Source of the DNA: Viola odorata
Lineage: Eukaryota; Streptophyta; Magnoliopsida; Malpighiales; Violaceae
DNA length: 64,000 nt
NCBI GenBank assembly: GCA_963691705.1
Contig: OY829539.1
Coordinates: 57,758,327 to 57,822,326 of the forward strand
Reading direction: 5' to 3'
Below are positions 10,467-20,813 of the stretch, one piece after another. The translations under genes were made by a program, and so were the position numbers. The first letter of the stretch is position 1. Every line of letters begins with the position of its first letter. The notes below the pieces were generated by a model. It was given only the letters and a program-made list of their open reading frames with translations, did not search any database and was not told the origin of the DNA.

Positions 10467-12068
10467 TCATGACAAATATTTGAGAGGAGGTATGCTCTGT
10501 TCATGCCTGAAGAAGTTGTCAGGATCAACTTTTGTCTTCACATGTAGCAATCTTTCGAAGTTGTTCTTGAAGTACCTGACACCCCAAACGCTTGCTTCTG
10601 AAATGGTTGGTTTAGAATTTGTGTTCATCCCCAGATCTAAATCCCTGTAATTGATATAAGCTTCTCTTGGATTCTTGGAAACATAAGGTGTTAGGTATGA
10701 GTAAACCTCCTTAGTCCATTCTATGTGCTTCGTTGCGTTCTCTGTACCATTTTGCCAATTCCCCATATAAACCATCTTGAACAGAACCCCTTTCCGATGA
10801 GGGAAAGGAATCGAAGATTCAGAAATTTGCCCCATCTTCGCTCCGTAGGGAGTGAATATCATAACAGGACTGTCTTCCTTAAGTAGCTTTTTCCATAACC
10901 CTTCAAGCCCCACTTTAGGTATGGGTTGTTTCACATACTCTGACTTTGCTTTAAAATAACCTTTGAGTGGATTGTTGGGCTGGAGCAGAATCTCCGGAGA
11001 AGTATCAATAGGGTACAGCCCGATAAAAAGCATGGCCTGGATCCAACTTGTTTCGGTACAATCATTACGAGTTATACCCAGTTCAGGAAATTTCTGATGC
11101 AGTATCTGGAGGAGCCTGTTGGTATCACCAAAAAAGAATGCAGTAAAGAATGATTGGACAATTTTTTCACCTTTCTTATTTGTGCCCAATTGCAGGACAA
11201 CTCTGAGTAACAGATCTTCCTCCAGCTTATGAGCGATTTTCTGCCATTTGTAATGAAGCTTGATTCCGCCTTGCTCTACAGTTCTGTTAACATTAAAAAC
11301 TGTTATAGTTTTCGGCACAGGAACTAACCTTATTTTCCAGGCAACAACTATTCCAAAGCTGCCTCCTCCACCTCCTCTAATCGCCCAAAAGAAATCTTCC
11401 CCCATCACTTCTCGATCCAGTAGTCTGCCACGAGCATCAACAACACGAGCATCAATGATATTATCAGCAGCCAGGCCATATTTCCTGAGCATGGCACCAT
11501 ATCCACCACCACTGAAATGTCCACCTGTACCTAAAGTTGTGCAAGCACCCGCGGGGAACCCATGAGTCTTGCTCTTGTTTTGAATCCAATAGTAAAGTTC
11601 GCCAATTGTCGCGCCTGCTTGAACCCACACGCTGCTGTTCTTGATGTCAATGCTGATGGAACGAAGTCGAGCAAGATCTATGATAATGAATGGGGCCTCA
11701 ATTTCAGAAACATAAGAGAGGCCTTCATAATCATGGCCTCCGCTCCGGATTCGTAAGTGAATCCCGAGCTGTTTCGTGCAGACAACAGCTGCTTGGACAT
11801 GGGATTCTTGCAAAGGTGTGAAGATAAACGCAGGTTTCGGTACTGAAGATGATGTGAATCTCAAGTTTTCAGCAGTAGATAGTAAGATTGTGGTGAATGA
11901 TGAGGAATTGTTTGGAGAATAAAAGGTAGTAGAGAAAGGAATGGAAAAATTGGAATTGAGTGAGAGGCATTGAAGGAATCTATCTTGAATTGTGAGTGGA
12001 ACAGCCCAAGTAGGTGAGAACAGAAGAATCACAAGTACTGAAAACATGAAAGAATATGAAGGAGCCAT
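10467..12068 (-). CDS. Berberine bridge enzyme-like FAD-linked oxidoreductase, locus 2
   Basis: Intronless, 533 aa. It has a hydrophobic signal peptide ([18 protein letters not shown]), the FAD-binding domain and the C-terminal BBE domain ending in [17 protein letters not shown]. Bicovalent FAD anchors are His112 (SGGHDYEG) and Cys176 ([11 protein letters not shown]). Leu179, three residues after the Cys, is the residue that makes AtBBE-like 15 a poor O2 user, so a dehydrogenase is predicted. Tyr190 (GGGYG) and the NYRDLDLG tyrosine are present. The K-x-Q motif reads K-M-V, so the usual Gln is replaced by Val, which is unusual. Several N-glycosylation sequons lie in the N-terminal third. The protein is closest in motifs to locus 3 ([21 protein letters not shown]), suggesting a shared duplication. 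Substrate unknown; a monolignol-type alcohol is one possibility. Confidence 0.93.
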   Translation of the reverse strand: MAPSYSFMFSVLVILLFSPTWAVPLTIQDRFLQCLSLNSNFSIPFSTTFYSPNNSSSFTTILLSTAENLRFTSSSVPKPAFIFTPLQESHVQAAVVCTKQLGIHLRIRSGGHDYEGLSYVSEIEAPFIIIDLARLRSISIDIKNSSVWVQAGATIGELYYWIQNKSKTHGFPAGACTTLGTGGHFSGGGYGAMLRKYGLAADNIIDARVVDARGRLLDREVMGEDFFWAIRGGGGGSFGIVVAWKIRLVPVPKTITVFNVNRTVEQGGIKLHYKWQKIAHKLEEDLLLRVVLQLGTNKKGEKIVQSFFTAFFFGDTNRLLQILHQKFPELGITRNDCTETSWIQAMLFIGLYPIDTSPEILLQPNNPLKGYFKAKSEYVKQPIPKVGLEGLWKKLLKEDSPVMIFTPYGAKMGQISESSIPFPHRKGVLFKMVYMGNWQNGTENATKHIEWTKEVYSYLTPYVSKNPREAYINYRDLDLGMNTNSKPTISEASVWGVRYFKNNFERLLHVKTKVDPDNFFRHEQSIPPLKYLS

Positions 12069-12123
12069 TGATCTGCTCTGAACTAAGTTGGGCTATGTTC
12101 AAGAATTCAGTAGCTAGAGATTA

Positions 12124-12132
12124 CTTAAATAG
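12124..12132 (-). promoter_or_regulatory. Possible TATA-like element of BBE-like locus 2
   Basis: On the minus strand the sequence reads CTATTTAAG about 56 bases upstream of the ATG. Position is suitable, but the match to TATAAA is weak. Confidence 0.3.
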
Positions 12133-12396
12133 ATAACATTCTTTGTTTCTTTGTTTTGGTTTTTATTTTTTGGCACGACTAAAAAATACTTCTCTTTCTT
12201 CTCGAAGGCCTAAGGGAGACTAAACATTTTTTCTTTTCAAGAAAAAAGAAAAGTCTACGGCTTAAGTTTCAATCCCCTGAATATTTCTAAATATTTCCAT
12301 GTAATTTTTCCAAATACTATCGGAAATAATTTATAATTTTTTGGTTAATAACCCACTTTCATTTGGCGAAGGAAGTGGAAAACTATAGAGTGCTAA

Positions 12397-13470
12397 TAAA
12401 TTACAGTGATTATATTTAATTATAGCGTCCATCATAATTTATAGTATCAATTGGATCATTCGATCATACTAAGGATATTACCAAATTGGTAGAGTTAACT
12501 TTGATTAGTTAGGAACTAAACCGAAAATAACTTAGATATTTGCAGGATAGATTTGAACTTTCACACCCTCCGCTCAATATTTGTAGGTGGCAATGGGCCA
12601 TTTTTGACTTTGACTTTGATGAAGGTGATTGCGGCACGGGAGATCATATAGCCGGTGGTACGGTACCAAAACAAACTAGTAAAATTTGGGTACATACGAT
12701 GTACCTACTACTCAGTACATCATGATGTATAATGATTACGCGTGTCTAAAAGTGTCAAAAATAGTATTATTCTAATACTATTTAGAGTAAGTATCATCAT
12801 CTTAGATCATGATGTACTGAATAGTGGGTACATTGCATGTACCCAAGTTTTTTCCAAAACAAACGGGCCGCGCATTATGTCGCTGCTGAGTGCTGATTGG
12901 ATGCAATGGCTCATACAAACAGTCCGCGAATTATATCGCGGTACCAAAACAAACAGTCAGAGAGGAAGTTGGGGCTTTAATTTTTTTTAAACTTCCGTTA
13001 TAGTCCCTAAAGTATTTTTTTCTTCACATTCATACTAAAAAATCCCGCTAAAAATTTCCGTAGTCCCTAAAATAGTCCTCAAAATTAATATTTTTTAATT
13101 AATCCCACATTTATTTAATCAAAATTTCTATTTTCCCGCAATAAAATCTAGTTGCACTTTAGAAATGGTTTATAATTAAAGTTAACTTTCTAATATTAAC
13201 AACAAATAAATCAAAACATCCTAAACATGTTTATTAACTTTTATACTTTTTATATTTTTCTTATTAGTCCTTCACATATGCCTCCTCTGAGTTTTTAGTT
13301 CATTTATAAAAGTTTTTAAAGTTTTATTCTTTTCTTATTTATTCTTCGTATTTTTAAAGTTCATTTTTTTTAAATATGTCCTTCATTTTTTATCTTACCC
13401 CCAAAATTTTACCTAGGCTCCATCTCTTGAGAGAGAGTCGTTCTTCTTTAAGGTCCCTACTTGTTCATAA
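12397..13470. repeat. First copy of a long direct duplication
   Basis: Shares long stretches with 14313-16020 in the same order: TTGGTAGAGTTAACTTTGAT, TTAGATATTTGCAGGATA, CCTCCGCTCAATATTTGTA, GCGCATTATGTCGCT, AAAGTATTT, TTAGTCCTTCACATATGCC. Copies differ by many substitutions and indels, so the duplication is old. This copy holds the MITE at 12677-12853. Confidence 0.75.
12677..12853. mobile_element. 177-bp MITE with 11-bp target duplication
   Basis: Near-perfect inverted ends of about 46 bp: left AAAATTTGGGTACATACGAT..., right inverted AAAACTTGGGTACATGCAAT..., both running into CAGTACATCATGAT. CCAAAACAAAC flanks both sides (12666-12676 and 12854-12864). The corresponding site in the second copy of the duplication (near 14590) has a single CCAAAACAAAC, a natural empty site. 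The target length suggests a Mutator-related family. Confidence 0.85.
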
Positions 13471-13594
13471 ACAAAAACAGACCCCAAATGCCAATTAAAA
13501 ATAAACAAAAAGGAAGAAGAAATATCAGAACATAAACAAAAGTAACATCTCAAATGCCAATTAAAAATATTTATGCATCTCTGGATTGGAATCC

Positions 13595-13841
13595 CTACTT
13601 GTTCATAACAAAGGTGATTGTCCCTTGTGCTGCGCGTTCGAGGAGAATTTCTCTGCCCTCTATTGCAATCCCTTCACGCTGCATAAAGAAATTGGCTTGC
13701 AGTTTACAATGAATACATGCTAAATTTTGATGTAGTAAAACTCAACGAGTTGTATTTACCTCTTCCGGAAACCAGACCCCAGGCTTTGTGCTTCCCTCAA
13801 GAACTGCAAGAACAAAAGCAGCAGTCGCATTTCCCACGGAT
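13595..13841 (-). pseudogene. Two-exon relic resembling the C-terminus of a saccharopine dehydrogenase-like protein
   Basis: Minus-strand exon A (about 13841-13760) reads SVGNATAAFVLAVLEGS then TKPGVWFPEE. It is followed by a GT donor (GTAAATAC). Exon B (13678-13595), after a CAG acceptor, reads REGIAIEGREILLERAAQG then TITFVMNK and a stop. Phases agree. From memory of the family, the GVWFPEE and final NK motifs resemble plant saccharopine dehydrogenase-like oxidoreductases; no search was possible. The NAD-binding domain and everything upstream are missing nearby, so this looks like a 3' fragment. It lies between the two arms of the local duplication. The last residues beyond VMNK seem lost too. 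Confidence 0.5.
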
Positions 13842-14015
13842 CTAAGAGACGAGAATCCGATATTTGTTATGAATTCAGAACAGGCGGAACCTATGATTGT
13901 TCAAAGACTTTCAGCAACCTAGCATTTTGGCATAAACTATAGGAAAAAATGAAAAAATCAGGAAATTTGAGGCTTACACAGAGAGCTTCCTGTGACTAAA
14001 TAATGCGAGCGTATT

Positions 14016-14215
14016 TAGGTATAAAGTACAATTATTCTTAAATTATTACTTTAATTTTTTTTTAGATCGGTGCATTAAAAGTTAGTCTTCTCCATTTTGA
14101 ATAAGTTAGTAGATCTAAAACTAATCGTCGTATTCACATCAAATCTAGCTTATTTTTATATTAACTTATTTTGTGAATACGAATTGGTCTAAAATTAATC
14201 GTATTCACAAAAAAT
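14016..14215. repeat. Dispersed repeat, copy 1
   Basis: About 190 bp similar to 24833-25016 in the same orientation, including TTAGTCTTCTCCATTTTGAA, CTAAAACTAATCGT and TATTTTGTGAATAC. No terminal structure or coding content was recognised. Confidence 0.7.
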
Positions 14216-14312
14216 TGATATATTGAAGGATAAATATATAAGTTTATTTATTCTAAGGATCTATTTGGATTACTTCCTAACATATTCAGCTTTCTTTCAC
14301 TACTGATCTAAT

Positions 14313-16020
14313 TACAATGATTATATTTAATTATAACATCCATCATAATTTTTAGTGTCCATTGGATATATGATCGACCAAATTGGTAGAGTTAACTTTG
14401 ATTCGTTAGGGAATAAATCGAAAATAACTTAGATATTTGCAGGATATATTTGAACTTTTACATCCCTCCGCTCAATATTTGTAAGTGGCAATGGCCCACT
14501 TTTGGCTTTGATGAAGGTGATTGCGGAAGTGGGAGTCCCTCCGGTTTTCCATAGCAGTGCTCAGTGCAGCACGCGAGACCATATAGCGCGACACCAAAAC
14601 AAACAGTCCGCGCATTATGTCGCTTCTGAGTGCCTGATTGGGTACAATGGCTCATACAAATAGTCCGCGCATTATATCGCGGTAGCAAGACAAACAGTCC
14701 GAGAGGGAGGGGGGATCTAAATTTTTTCAAACTTCATTTATAGTCCCTAAAGTATTTGTTCTTCACATTCATACTAAAAAATCTTCAAAAAATTTCCATA
14801 GTCCCTAATCCTCAAAATTAATATTTTTTAAATTAATCTCACATTTACTTAACAAAAAATTATATTTTCGGACACCAAAATCTAATTTCACTTTAGAAAT
14901 AATTTAAAATTAAAGTTAATTTTCTAATATTAATAACATATAAATCAAAGCATCCTAAACATATTTATTACTTCCTCCGGACCCAAAAGAATATCGTTTT
15001 GGATCCGGAGGAAAAGAATGAAATTAAATGTCGTTCAGTCATTTCTCACATATTTTCATAATGCAATTACTATATTGCCCTTACACTGCCATCATCTTCT
15101 TCTTTCTTCTCACCTGTCCACCATCACCATCTCTTCTTCCATGTTTACAAATCTCTCCTCTTTATTGCACAAGCCTGTACAATTTAGAGGCTTGGGAATT
15201 GGGATATGTTTATCAAATTTCTTGCGAGAAAATAGTTGCATTTTGTCGCCAGCAGGTTGGAGTTATCTTTGTTATACCATATGTTCTAATTGTCAAACAA
15301 GATAGAGGTGGACAAGATTTGAGGAGTTTTGCACAAAATTAACTAGGAAAGGACGATTGATTATGGGTTCATGTGATTTTGGAAAGATTAATTTGAATTA
15401 GGGATTTAAGGGAAATAGGGATTTGAGGTTTTATTTTTTTTTTGGAATTTTGTTGTGACGGTAGGTGGTGGTGGTTGGCTATGGTGGTGGATGATGTTGG
15501 TGTGGCGACAGGTGATGGTGGCGCAGTGGTTGGCTATGGTGGGAGCCGCGGGTGGCGGTGGTGGTTGGCAATGGTGGGGGATGATGCTGGTGTGGCGGCG
15601 GATGATGGTAGTTGTTTGACTATGGTGGGAGCCTAGCAAGTGAGAAGCAGATGAAGATTGCATAAATAACACGCTCGTAAATTTGAGAGAGAGAGATAGG
15701 GGCAGAAATGGAACAAATAGTGAAATGTCAGTTCCTCCTTAATTTGTGTGCCCGGACCTAAAATGATATTTTTATTAGTCCTTCACATATGCCCCTTAGA
15801 GTTTTTAGTTCATCTATAAAAGTCCTTAAAGTTTTATTCTTTTTTATTTATTCTTCGTATTCACTCCCTCCTAAAATTTTAATTCTTTCGTAACAGTTTT
15901 TAAAGTTCATCTTTTTTTAATTTATCCTTTATTTTTTTTATTCCTGAAAAAATTAATCTTATTTAGCTCTCAAAATTTTACCCAGATTCTATTTTTTGTA
16001 AGAGAGTCATTTTTCTTTAA
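14313..16020. repeat. Second copy of the long direct duplication, interrupted
   Basis: Matches 12397-13470 up to about 14968 (ending in CATCCTAAACATATTTATTA) and resumes near 15772 (TTATTAGTCCTTCACATATG). The roughly 800 bp between are absent from the first copy and represent an insertion. Confidence 0.75.
14971..15770. mobile_element. Candidate TIR element inserted in the duplication
   Basis: Defined by comparison with the first duplicate. The left end is CTTCCTCCGGACCCAAAAG, Stowaway/mariner-like in style, and contains a small palindrome with TTTTGGATCCGGAGG. The right side carries GGAACTGACATTTC in reverse and CCCGGACCTAAAATGATATT, partly matching the left end inverted. The core (15440-15640) is rich in GGTGGTT/GATGGTGG repeats. 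No transposase. Exact ends are uncertain. Confidence 0.5.
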
Positions 16021-16180
16021 ACTCAGACAGAATTCGAATAGATTACACTTATACCAAAAAAGGGTGAGAGTATAACCATAATTTGGGGTCAGTCAATCTA
16101 TCTTAGACTAGTTTTCGGCCAATTTAGTTGCCTTAAAGCAGAGGTGAAGCTGTGCAAATTGTGTTACTGTTCACATAAGA

Positions 16181-16312
16181 TGTTAAGTTTAGGGAAATAG
16201 GTTTTCCTTCCTCTTCATTAATCAGTAATACATGAGTATATATACAAGCTAACTTTGGGCCCAATAGGCCCAATATACAAGATACGAACATAAGCATATA
16301 TGTGTCCTAACA
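16181..16312 (-). repeat. Copia 3' LTR
   Basis: 132 bp, TGTTAAGTTTAGGG...GTGTCCTAACA. Compared with the other LTR it has an extra AT near position 16198 and two G-for-A differences. Confidence 0.95.
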
Positions 16313-16318
16313 CCCCCC

Positions 16319-19174
16319 TCAAGTTGGAGCATGGAGATCACGAATGCCCAACTTGCGAAGAAGATATAAGAATTGCCTCTTGCCTAACGCCTTGGTAAAG
16401 ATGTCAGCAAGCTGCTCCGTTGTGGACACGTAGTGTGGCGCTACAATCCCATCTGTGACCGCGTCACGAATAAAATGGCAATCAATCTCAATGTACTTCG
16501 TACGCTCGTGAAGAACGGGATTTTGGGCTATATGGAGAGCTGACTTACTATCGCAAAAGACATTCATTGCCCGCGGATGATCAACGCCGAGACACTGGAG
16601 GAGAGTCTTTAACCATTTCAACTCACATGTGATGGATGCCAGGGAACGATACTCAGCTTCAGCTGAGGACCGGGAGACCGTGTCCTGCTTTTTTGTCTTC
16701 CAAGAGACGGGAGAAGTACCGAGGAAGACGATCCAGCCAGTGAGCGAACGACGAGAGAGAGGGCAGCTCGCCCAATCAGAGTCACACCAGCCTGTCAAGG
16801 ATAGATCGCAAGAGGAGGAGAGTAAGACACCTTGGCCTGGACTCCCTTTTAAATACCGCACAACGCGCAACGCAGCATCCCAATGCTCTTGGCGTGGGGT
16901 GGTCATGAACTGAGCAAGAATGTGAACAGAGTATGTCAAATCTGGTCGGGTAAAAGAGAGATAAATGAGGCGACCAACGAGACGACGGAACCGTTCCGGG
17001 TCATCAAGAACAGCACCGGCGGCAAGTGCCAAAGAGTGATTTTGCTCCATTGGAAAGTCAGCCGGTTTGGCGCCGAGAAGGCCTGCTTCCGTGATAATGT
17101 CAAGTGTGTACTTCCATTGACAGAGAAAAATCCCTGCCGGACTGTGAGCAACCTCAATGCCCAAGAAGTATTGTAGGCGCCCCAAATCCTTCATGTGAAA
17201 ACATGTGCTCAAATATGTTTTAAAAGCAGAAATAGCGGAAGAGTCATTACCAGAGATAATCAGATCATCAACGTACACAAGGACGTTGAGGAGCACTGTG
17301 TCTTGCCGTAGAGTAAAGAGAGAGTAGTCTGAATACGACTGGAGAAAGCCATATTTCTTCAAAGAAGCCGCTAACTTGGCAAACCAACATCTCGGTGCCT
17401 GACGCAGGCCGTACAGGGACTTGGTCAGGCGACAAACCTTGTTGGGGGTGTCAGATCCAAAACCAGGGGGCATTTTCATATACACTTCTTCATGCAGATC
17501 GCCGTGAAGGAAAGCGTTGTGAACATCCATCTGGTGTAACTCCCAGCGCTTAGCAGCCGCAACAGCCAGAAAAGTTCTAACCGTGACCATCTTGGCAACC
17601 GGAGCAAATGTTTCGTTGTAATCAATGCCTTCCACCTGATGGTTACCGAAGATGACCAGGCGTGCCTTAAGGCGTTCAACTGAACCATCGGCATGATATT
17701 TGATTTTATACACCCACTTGCAACCGAGTGCCTTCTTCCCAGGCGGCAACTCCTCCACCACCCATGTCTCATTGGCCTCCAATGCGTCGATTTCTTTATA
17801 CATGACTTCGCACCAGCCTGCATCTTGCATGGCCGCACGAAAAGAGCATGGTTCAACACCAGCAATGACAGCTGCGAGAAAGGTACGATGGTGCAATGAC
17901 AGGTTATCACAATTCACAAATGATGCTATAGGATAAGGAGTACCTGAGGAGCTGAATGGTTGCGAGGAAGGCGGGGATGGACTCATATTCCGTACAGTGT
18001 GCGTAACATAATCAGACAACCAACCTGAGGAACGTTTCTCTCGGAAGCTGCGACCTAGTAAAGGTGCATCAGAGGACTCAGCAGCAGCCGGGCCAGCCGA
18101 TGGTGAAGCCGAGAGCGCACCAGCAGGCTCCGTTGGTGGCACTTCCTCGTCGATAGGGGGAAGGAACACAACGTCCTCCACAACCGGATCCAAACTGTCC
18201 GGGCGGTCTTCATTGACCGCGACAACATCTATGACAGAAGGCAAAGTAGCAGGTGAGGCGGTCGAATTCCCGTTGGCAAAAGGGAATTCATTTTCATGGA
18301 ACACTACATCCTTGGAAATAAGAAAGTCTCCAGTGTCCAGATCATAAAACTTCCACCCTTTCTTGCCGTTAGGATACCCAACAAAGATGCAGCGCTGACT
18401 GCGAGGGGTGAATTTACCTTGTCGGGAACGTTGATCGTGAACAAAAATCAAGCAGCCGAACACCCGTAGGTCATCTAGATCAGGTAGATCCTCATGTAGC
18501 AGTTCAAATAGAGACTTATTGTCAAGGAGGGCAGAGGGAGTTCTATTGATCAAGTGTACTGCAGCAAGAACACATTCCCCCCAAAAGAGAATGGGTAAAT
18601 TCGCCTGAAACATCAAGGCACGACCTATATTCAAAATGTGTTGATGTTTTCTCTCAACGCGACCATTCTGTTGCGGAGTACCAACACAAGAGGTCTGAAA
18701 TAAGATCCCCTGCTCATCAAAATAGTCAAGCATGCATTTGAACTCAGTACCGTTGTCACTACGCACAGTTTTAGCAGTGGTGGCAAACTGTCGTTCAATC
18801 ATTGCAAAGAAAGAGCGAAAGGCTCTAGAGACTTTCGTCTTGTTTCTTAATAAATAAATCCAAACAGCCCTTGAAAAGTCATCAACAATAGTCAAAAAAT
18901 AAATAGCATCACAGGAAGAAGGAACTGAATGTGGTCCCCACAAATCACAGTGTATCAATTCCAATTTTCTACTAGCTCTACTGTTACTAACAGGAAAACA
19001 GCTACGCTTTTGCTTAGCTTTTGGAAAAACTACGCAAGTGTCGCTGGACGGCTGAGAACTACTACTACTAGACTGTAAAGCAGGCACTAATTTGACAATC
19101 TTCTCAGAAGGATGACCAAGACGACGATGCCACAACTCAAACTCTGTCAACCCCGGTACCGTTACTGCATGCAC
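16319..19174 (-). CDS. pol: Copia pol: integrase, reverse transcriptase, RNase H
   Basis: 951 residues from the first Met after the in-frame stop. Order: GAG-pre-integrase (ELWHRRLGH), integrase core (CDLWGPH with Asp77, RSDNGTEF, GTPQQNGRVERKH), Copia reverse transcriptase (MDVHNAFLHGDL, YGLRQAPRCW, YVDDLIIS near residue 634) and RNase H (SRSSAEAEYRSLA, CDSKSALHIAQNP). It ends close to the polypurine tract. The zinc-binding HHCC motif has CVVF where a second Cys is expected, a likely damaging change. It shares its frame with the upstream gag ORF, so both were one polyprotein of about 1457 codons. Confidence 0.95.
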   Translation of the reverse strand: MHAVTVPGLTEFELWHRRLGHPSEKIVKLVPALQSSSSSSQPSSDTCVVFPKAKQKRSCFPVSNSRASRKLELIHCDLWGPHSVPSSCDAIYFLTIVDDFSRAVWIYLLRNKTKVSRAFRSFFAMIERQFATTAKTVRSDNGTEFKCMLDYFDEQGILFQTSCVGTPQQNGRVERKHQHILNIGRALMFQANLPILFWGECVLAAVHLINRTPSALLDNKSLFELLHEDLPDLDDLRVFGCLIFVHDQRSRQGKFTPRSQRCIFVGYPNGKKGWKFYDLDTGDFLISKDVVFHENEFPFANGNSTASPATLPSVIDVVAVNEDRPDSLDPVVEDVVFLPPIDEEVPPTEPAGALSASPSAGPAAAESSDAPLLGRSFREKRSSGWLSDYVTHTVRNMSPSPPSSQPFSSSGTPYPIASFVNCDNLSLHHRTFLAAVIAGVEPCSFRAAMQDAGWCEVMYKEIDALEANETWVVEELPPGKKALGCKWVYKIKYHADGSVERLKARLVIFGNHQVEGIDYNETFAPVAKMVTVRTFLAVAAAKRWELHQMDVHNAFLHGDLHEEVYMKMPPGFGSDTPNKVCRLTKSLYGLRQAPRCWFAKLAASLKKYGFLQSYSDYSLFTLRQDTVLLNVLVYVDDLIISGNDSSAISAFKTYLSTCFHMKDLGRLQYFLGIEVAHSPAGIFLCQWKYTLDIITEAGLLGAKPADFPMEQNHSLALAAGAVLDDPERFRRLVGRLIYLSFTRPDLTYSVHILAQFMTTPRQEHWDAALRVVRYLKGSPGQGVLLSSSCDLSLTGWCDSDWASCPLSRRSLTGWIVFLGTSPVSWKTKKQDTVSRSSAEAEYRSLASITCELKWLKTLLQCLGVDHPRAMNVFCDSKSALHIAQNPVLHERTKYIEIDCHFIRDAVTDGIVAPHYVSTTEQLADIFTKALGKRQFLYLLRKLGIRDLHAPT

Positions 19175-19210
19175 TGTAGGAACGCCACGGAAATAGTAGA
19201 GTCCATCCCG

Positions 19211-20692
19211 TCACTCACCCGCCCCAATCAGGCTCCCCGAACGATGGTCCTGTATAGCACACAAAGAAGCAGTGAATGTGATAAAACAGTTAGAATCATC
19301 AATTATTTGTGTCACCAAAATCAAACTGCAGTTAAGCTGTGGAACAAATAAAACATTGATAAGGGTTATGCCACTTGGGAGAAGGACGGAACCCTTCAAC
19401 GTGGCCACAACACATTGACCATTCGGTAACCCAACCAAGCGAGCATCCATCTGTACGACATCGACGAGACAGTCCAGGTTTCCTGTCACATGATGAGAAG
19501 CGCCAGAATCAATAATCCAAGACAAAATAAATAGCTCACCCGTCATACGATCCCCATCCTGACTCTTATGTTTCAGGAAGTGCAGCAGTGACTTCGCTTG
19601 GGCTTGGCTAAGATCAACAAATGGAGAATCACCCAGTTCCGTGACTGCATGGGCACGGGCTGGCGTTGCAGGAAAGGGACCAGGAGAGGCGGCATTTGTG
19701 GTGGTAGGTGTGACGGGAGTCCCACGGCTAGGTGTGACGGGAGTCCCGCGGCCAGAACCACGGCTAGACCCGCTCACTCTATTACGGTCAGCCCACCAGT
19801 CAGGGTAACCGTGTATCTTAAAACAGAAGGTAGTATCATGTCCTTTCTGCTTGCAGTGAGAACAAAAGAGCTTGGACCGATCTACACGGTCTGATGGCAG
19901 CCGAGAGCGATCAGCCCTCAACGCGAATGCGTGAACTTCCTGCTCAATTACCTTCTCGCGAGCGATGTGACGAGAGTTTTCTTCCTGAACAAATGCTTGA
20001 TAGGCTTCATAGATAGGTGGCTGAGGCTTCTGGGAAAGGAGATTGGTGCGCACTGCGGAGTAGAGATCATCATCAACTCCAATTAGAAATTGATGGAAAT
20101 ATGCCTCATCTTGCTCATTAGCAAGCTTCGCGGAGAGATCGCAGGTACAGAGTTCGCAAAGGCAAGTGGGTAGGGGTTTCAACCGAGTCAATTCATCCCA
20201 AAGAGCAACTAACCGATTGTAGTAGTCATCTATCGACTCGCCCTTTGATTGTTTGCACAGTGTGATGGAAGCGCGCAGCTGCTGAATCCGTGGACCGTTG
20301 GCTTTCATGTACTTGCGCTCCAAAAACAGCCGCAAAGGTCGAGCTTCTTCATGATACGGGATGGACGCAGCAACTCTATCATCCATCGTTCTAGTGAGCC
20401 ATGAAATAATCATGGAGTTCACGGTTTCCCAATCCGAGATCTTCATAGCATCGGTGGGCTTCTTGATTGAACCATCAATGAATCCAAATTTGCGGCGCGA
20501 TTTGAGAGCTAGTGTGATCACTCTCGACCATGCAACAAAGTTATCGCCCTTTAGAACTGTGTTGGTGATAACGTTTCCAGGTTGATCACCCGAAGAGAGG
20601 TAGAAGGGAGATTGAGTTCTATCTTTGGGAGGTTGGGTTTGGTTTTTGTCTACGCCGGCCATGTCGAGGTTAAAGGCGATTGCAGTAGGCAA
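19211..20692 (-). CDS. gag: Copia gag-protease
   Basis: 493 residues. N-terminal Copia gag (GDNFVAWSRVITLALKSR and downstream UBN2-type region), a CCHC zinc knuckle CSHCKQKGHDTTFC near residues 277-290, then a retroviral-type aspartic protease signature IDSGASHH near residue 393. It ends at a TGA (19211-19213) after LIGAGE; the same frame continues downstream as RDGLYYFRGV into pol. The stop therefore looks like a point mutation rather than a programmed junction. The ATG lies about 120 bases from the 5' LTR. Confidence 0.93.
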   Translation of the reverse strand: MPTAIAFNLDMAGVDKNQTQPPKDRTQSPFYLSSGDQPGNVITNTVLKGDNFVAWSRVITLALKSRRKFGFIDGSIKKPTDAMKISDWETVNSMIISWLTRTMDDRVAASIPYHEEARPLRLFLERKYMKANGPRIQQLRASITLCKQSKGESIDDYYNRLVALWDELTRLKPLPTCLCELCTCDLSAKLANEQDEAYFHQFLIGVDDDLYSAVRTNLLSQKPQPPIYEAYQAFVQEENSRHIAREKVIEQEVHAFALRADRSRLPSDRVDRSKLFCSHCKQKGHDTTFCFKIHGYPDWWADRNRVSGSSRGSGRGTPVTPSRGTPVTPTTTNAASPGPFPATPARAHAVTELGDSPFVDLSQAQAKSLLHFLKHKSQDGDRMTGELFILSWIIDSGASHHVTGNLDCLVDVVQMDARLVGLPNGQCVVATLKGSVLLPSGITLINVLFVPQLNCSLILVTQIIDDSNCFITFTASLCAIQDHRSGSLIGAGE

Positions 20693-20813
20693 ACCGCTGA
20701 AGCTACGTCAATCGCAGTAGGCGGATCAACGGGAATAGGGTTGGTTTGTCGATCGCAGTAGGCGAATCAACGTGAAGAGAGTAGGTTTGCTAGGCGGCTT
20801 GGCTCCGCTACCA

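Noticed and set aside
15018..15672. Open frames within the 14971-15770 insertion
   Set aside because: Composition follows simple repeats; no recognisable protein and no partner exons.
16629..17936. Plus-strand frames opposite the Copia pol gene
   Set aside because: Shadows of a clear coding frame on the other strand.
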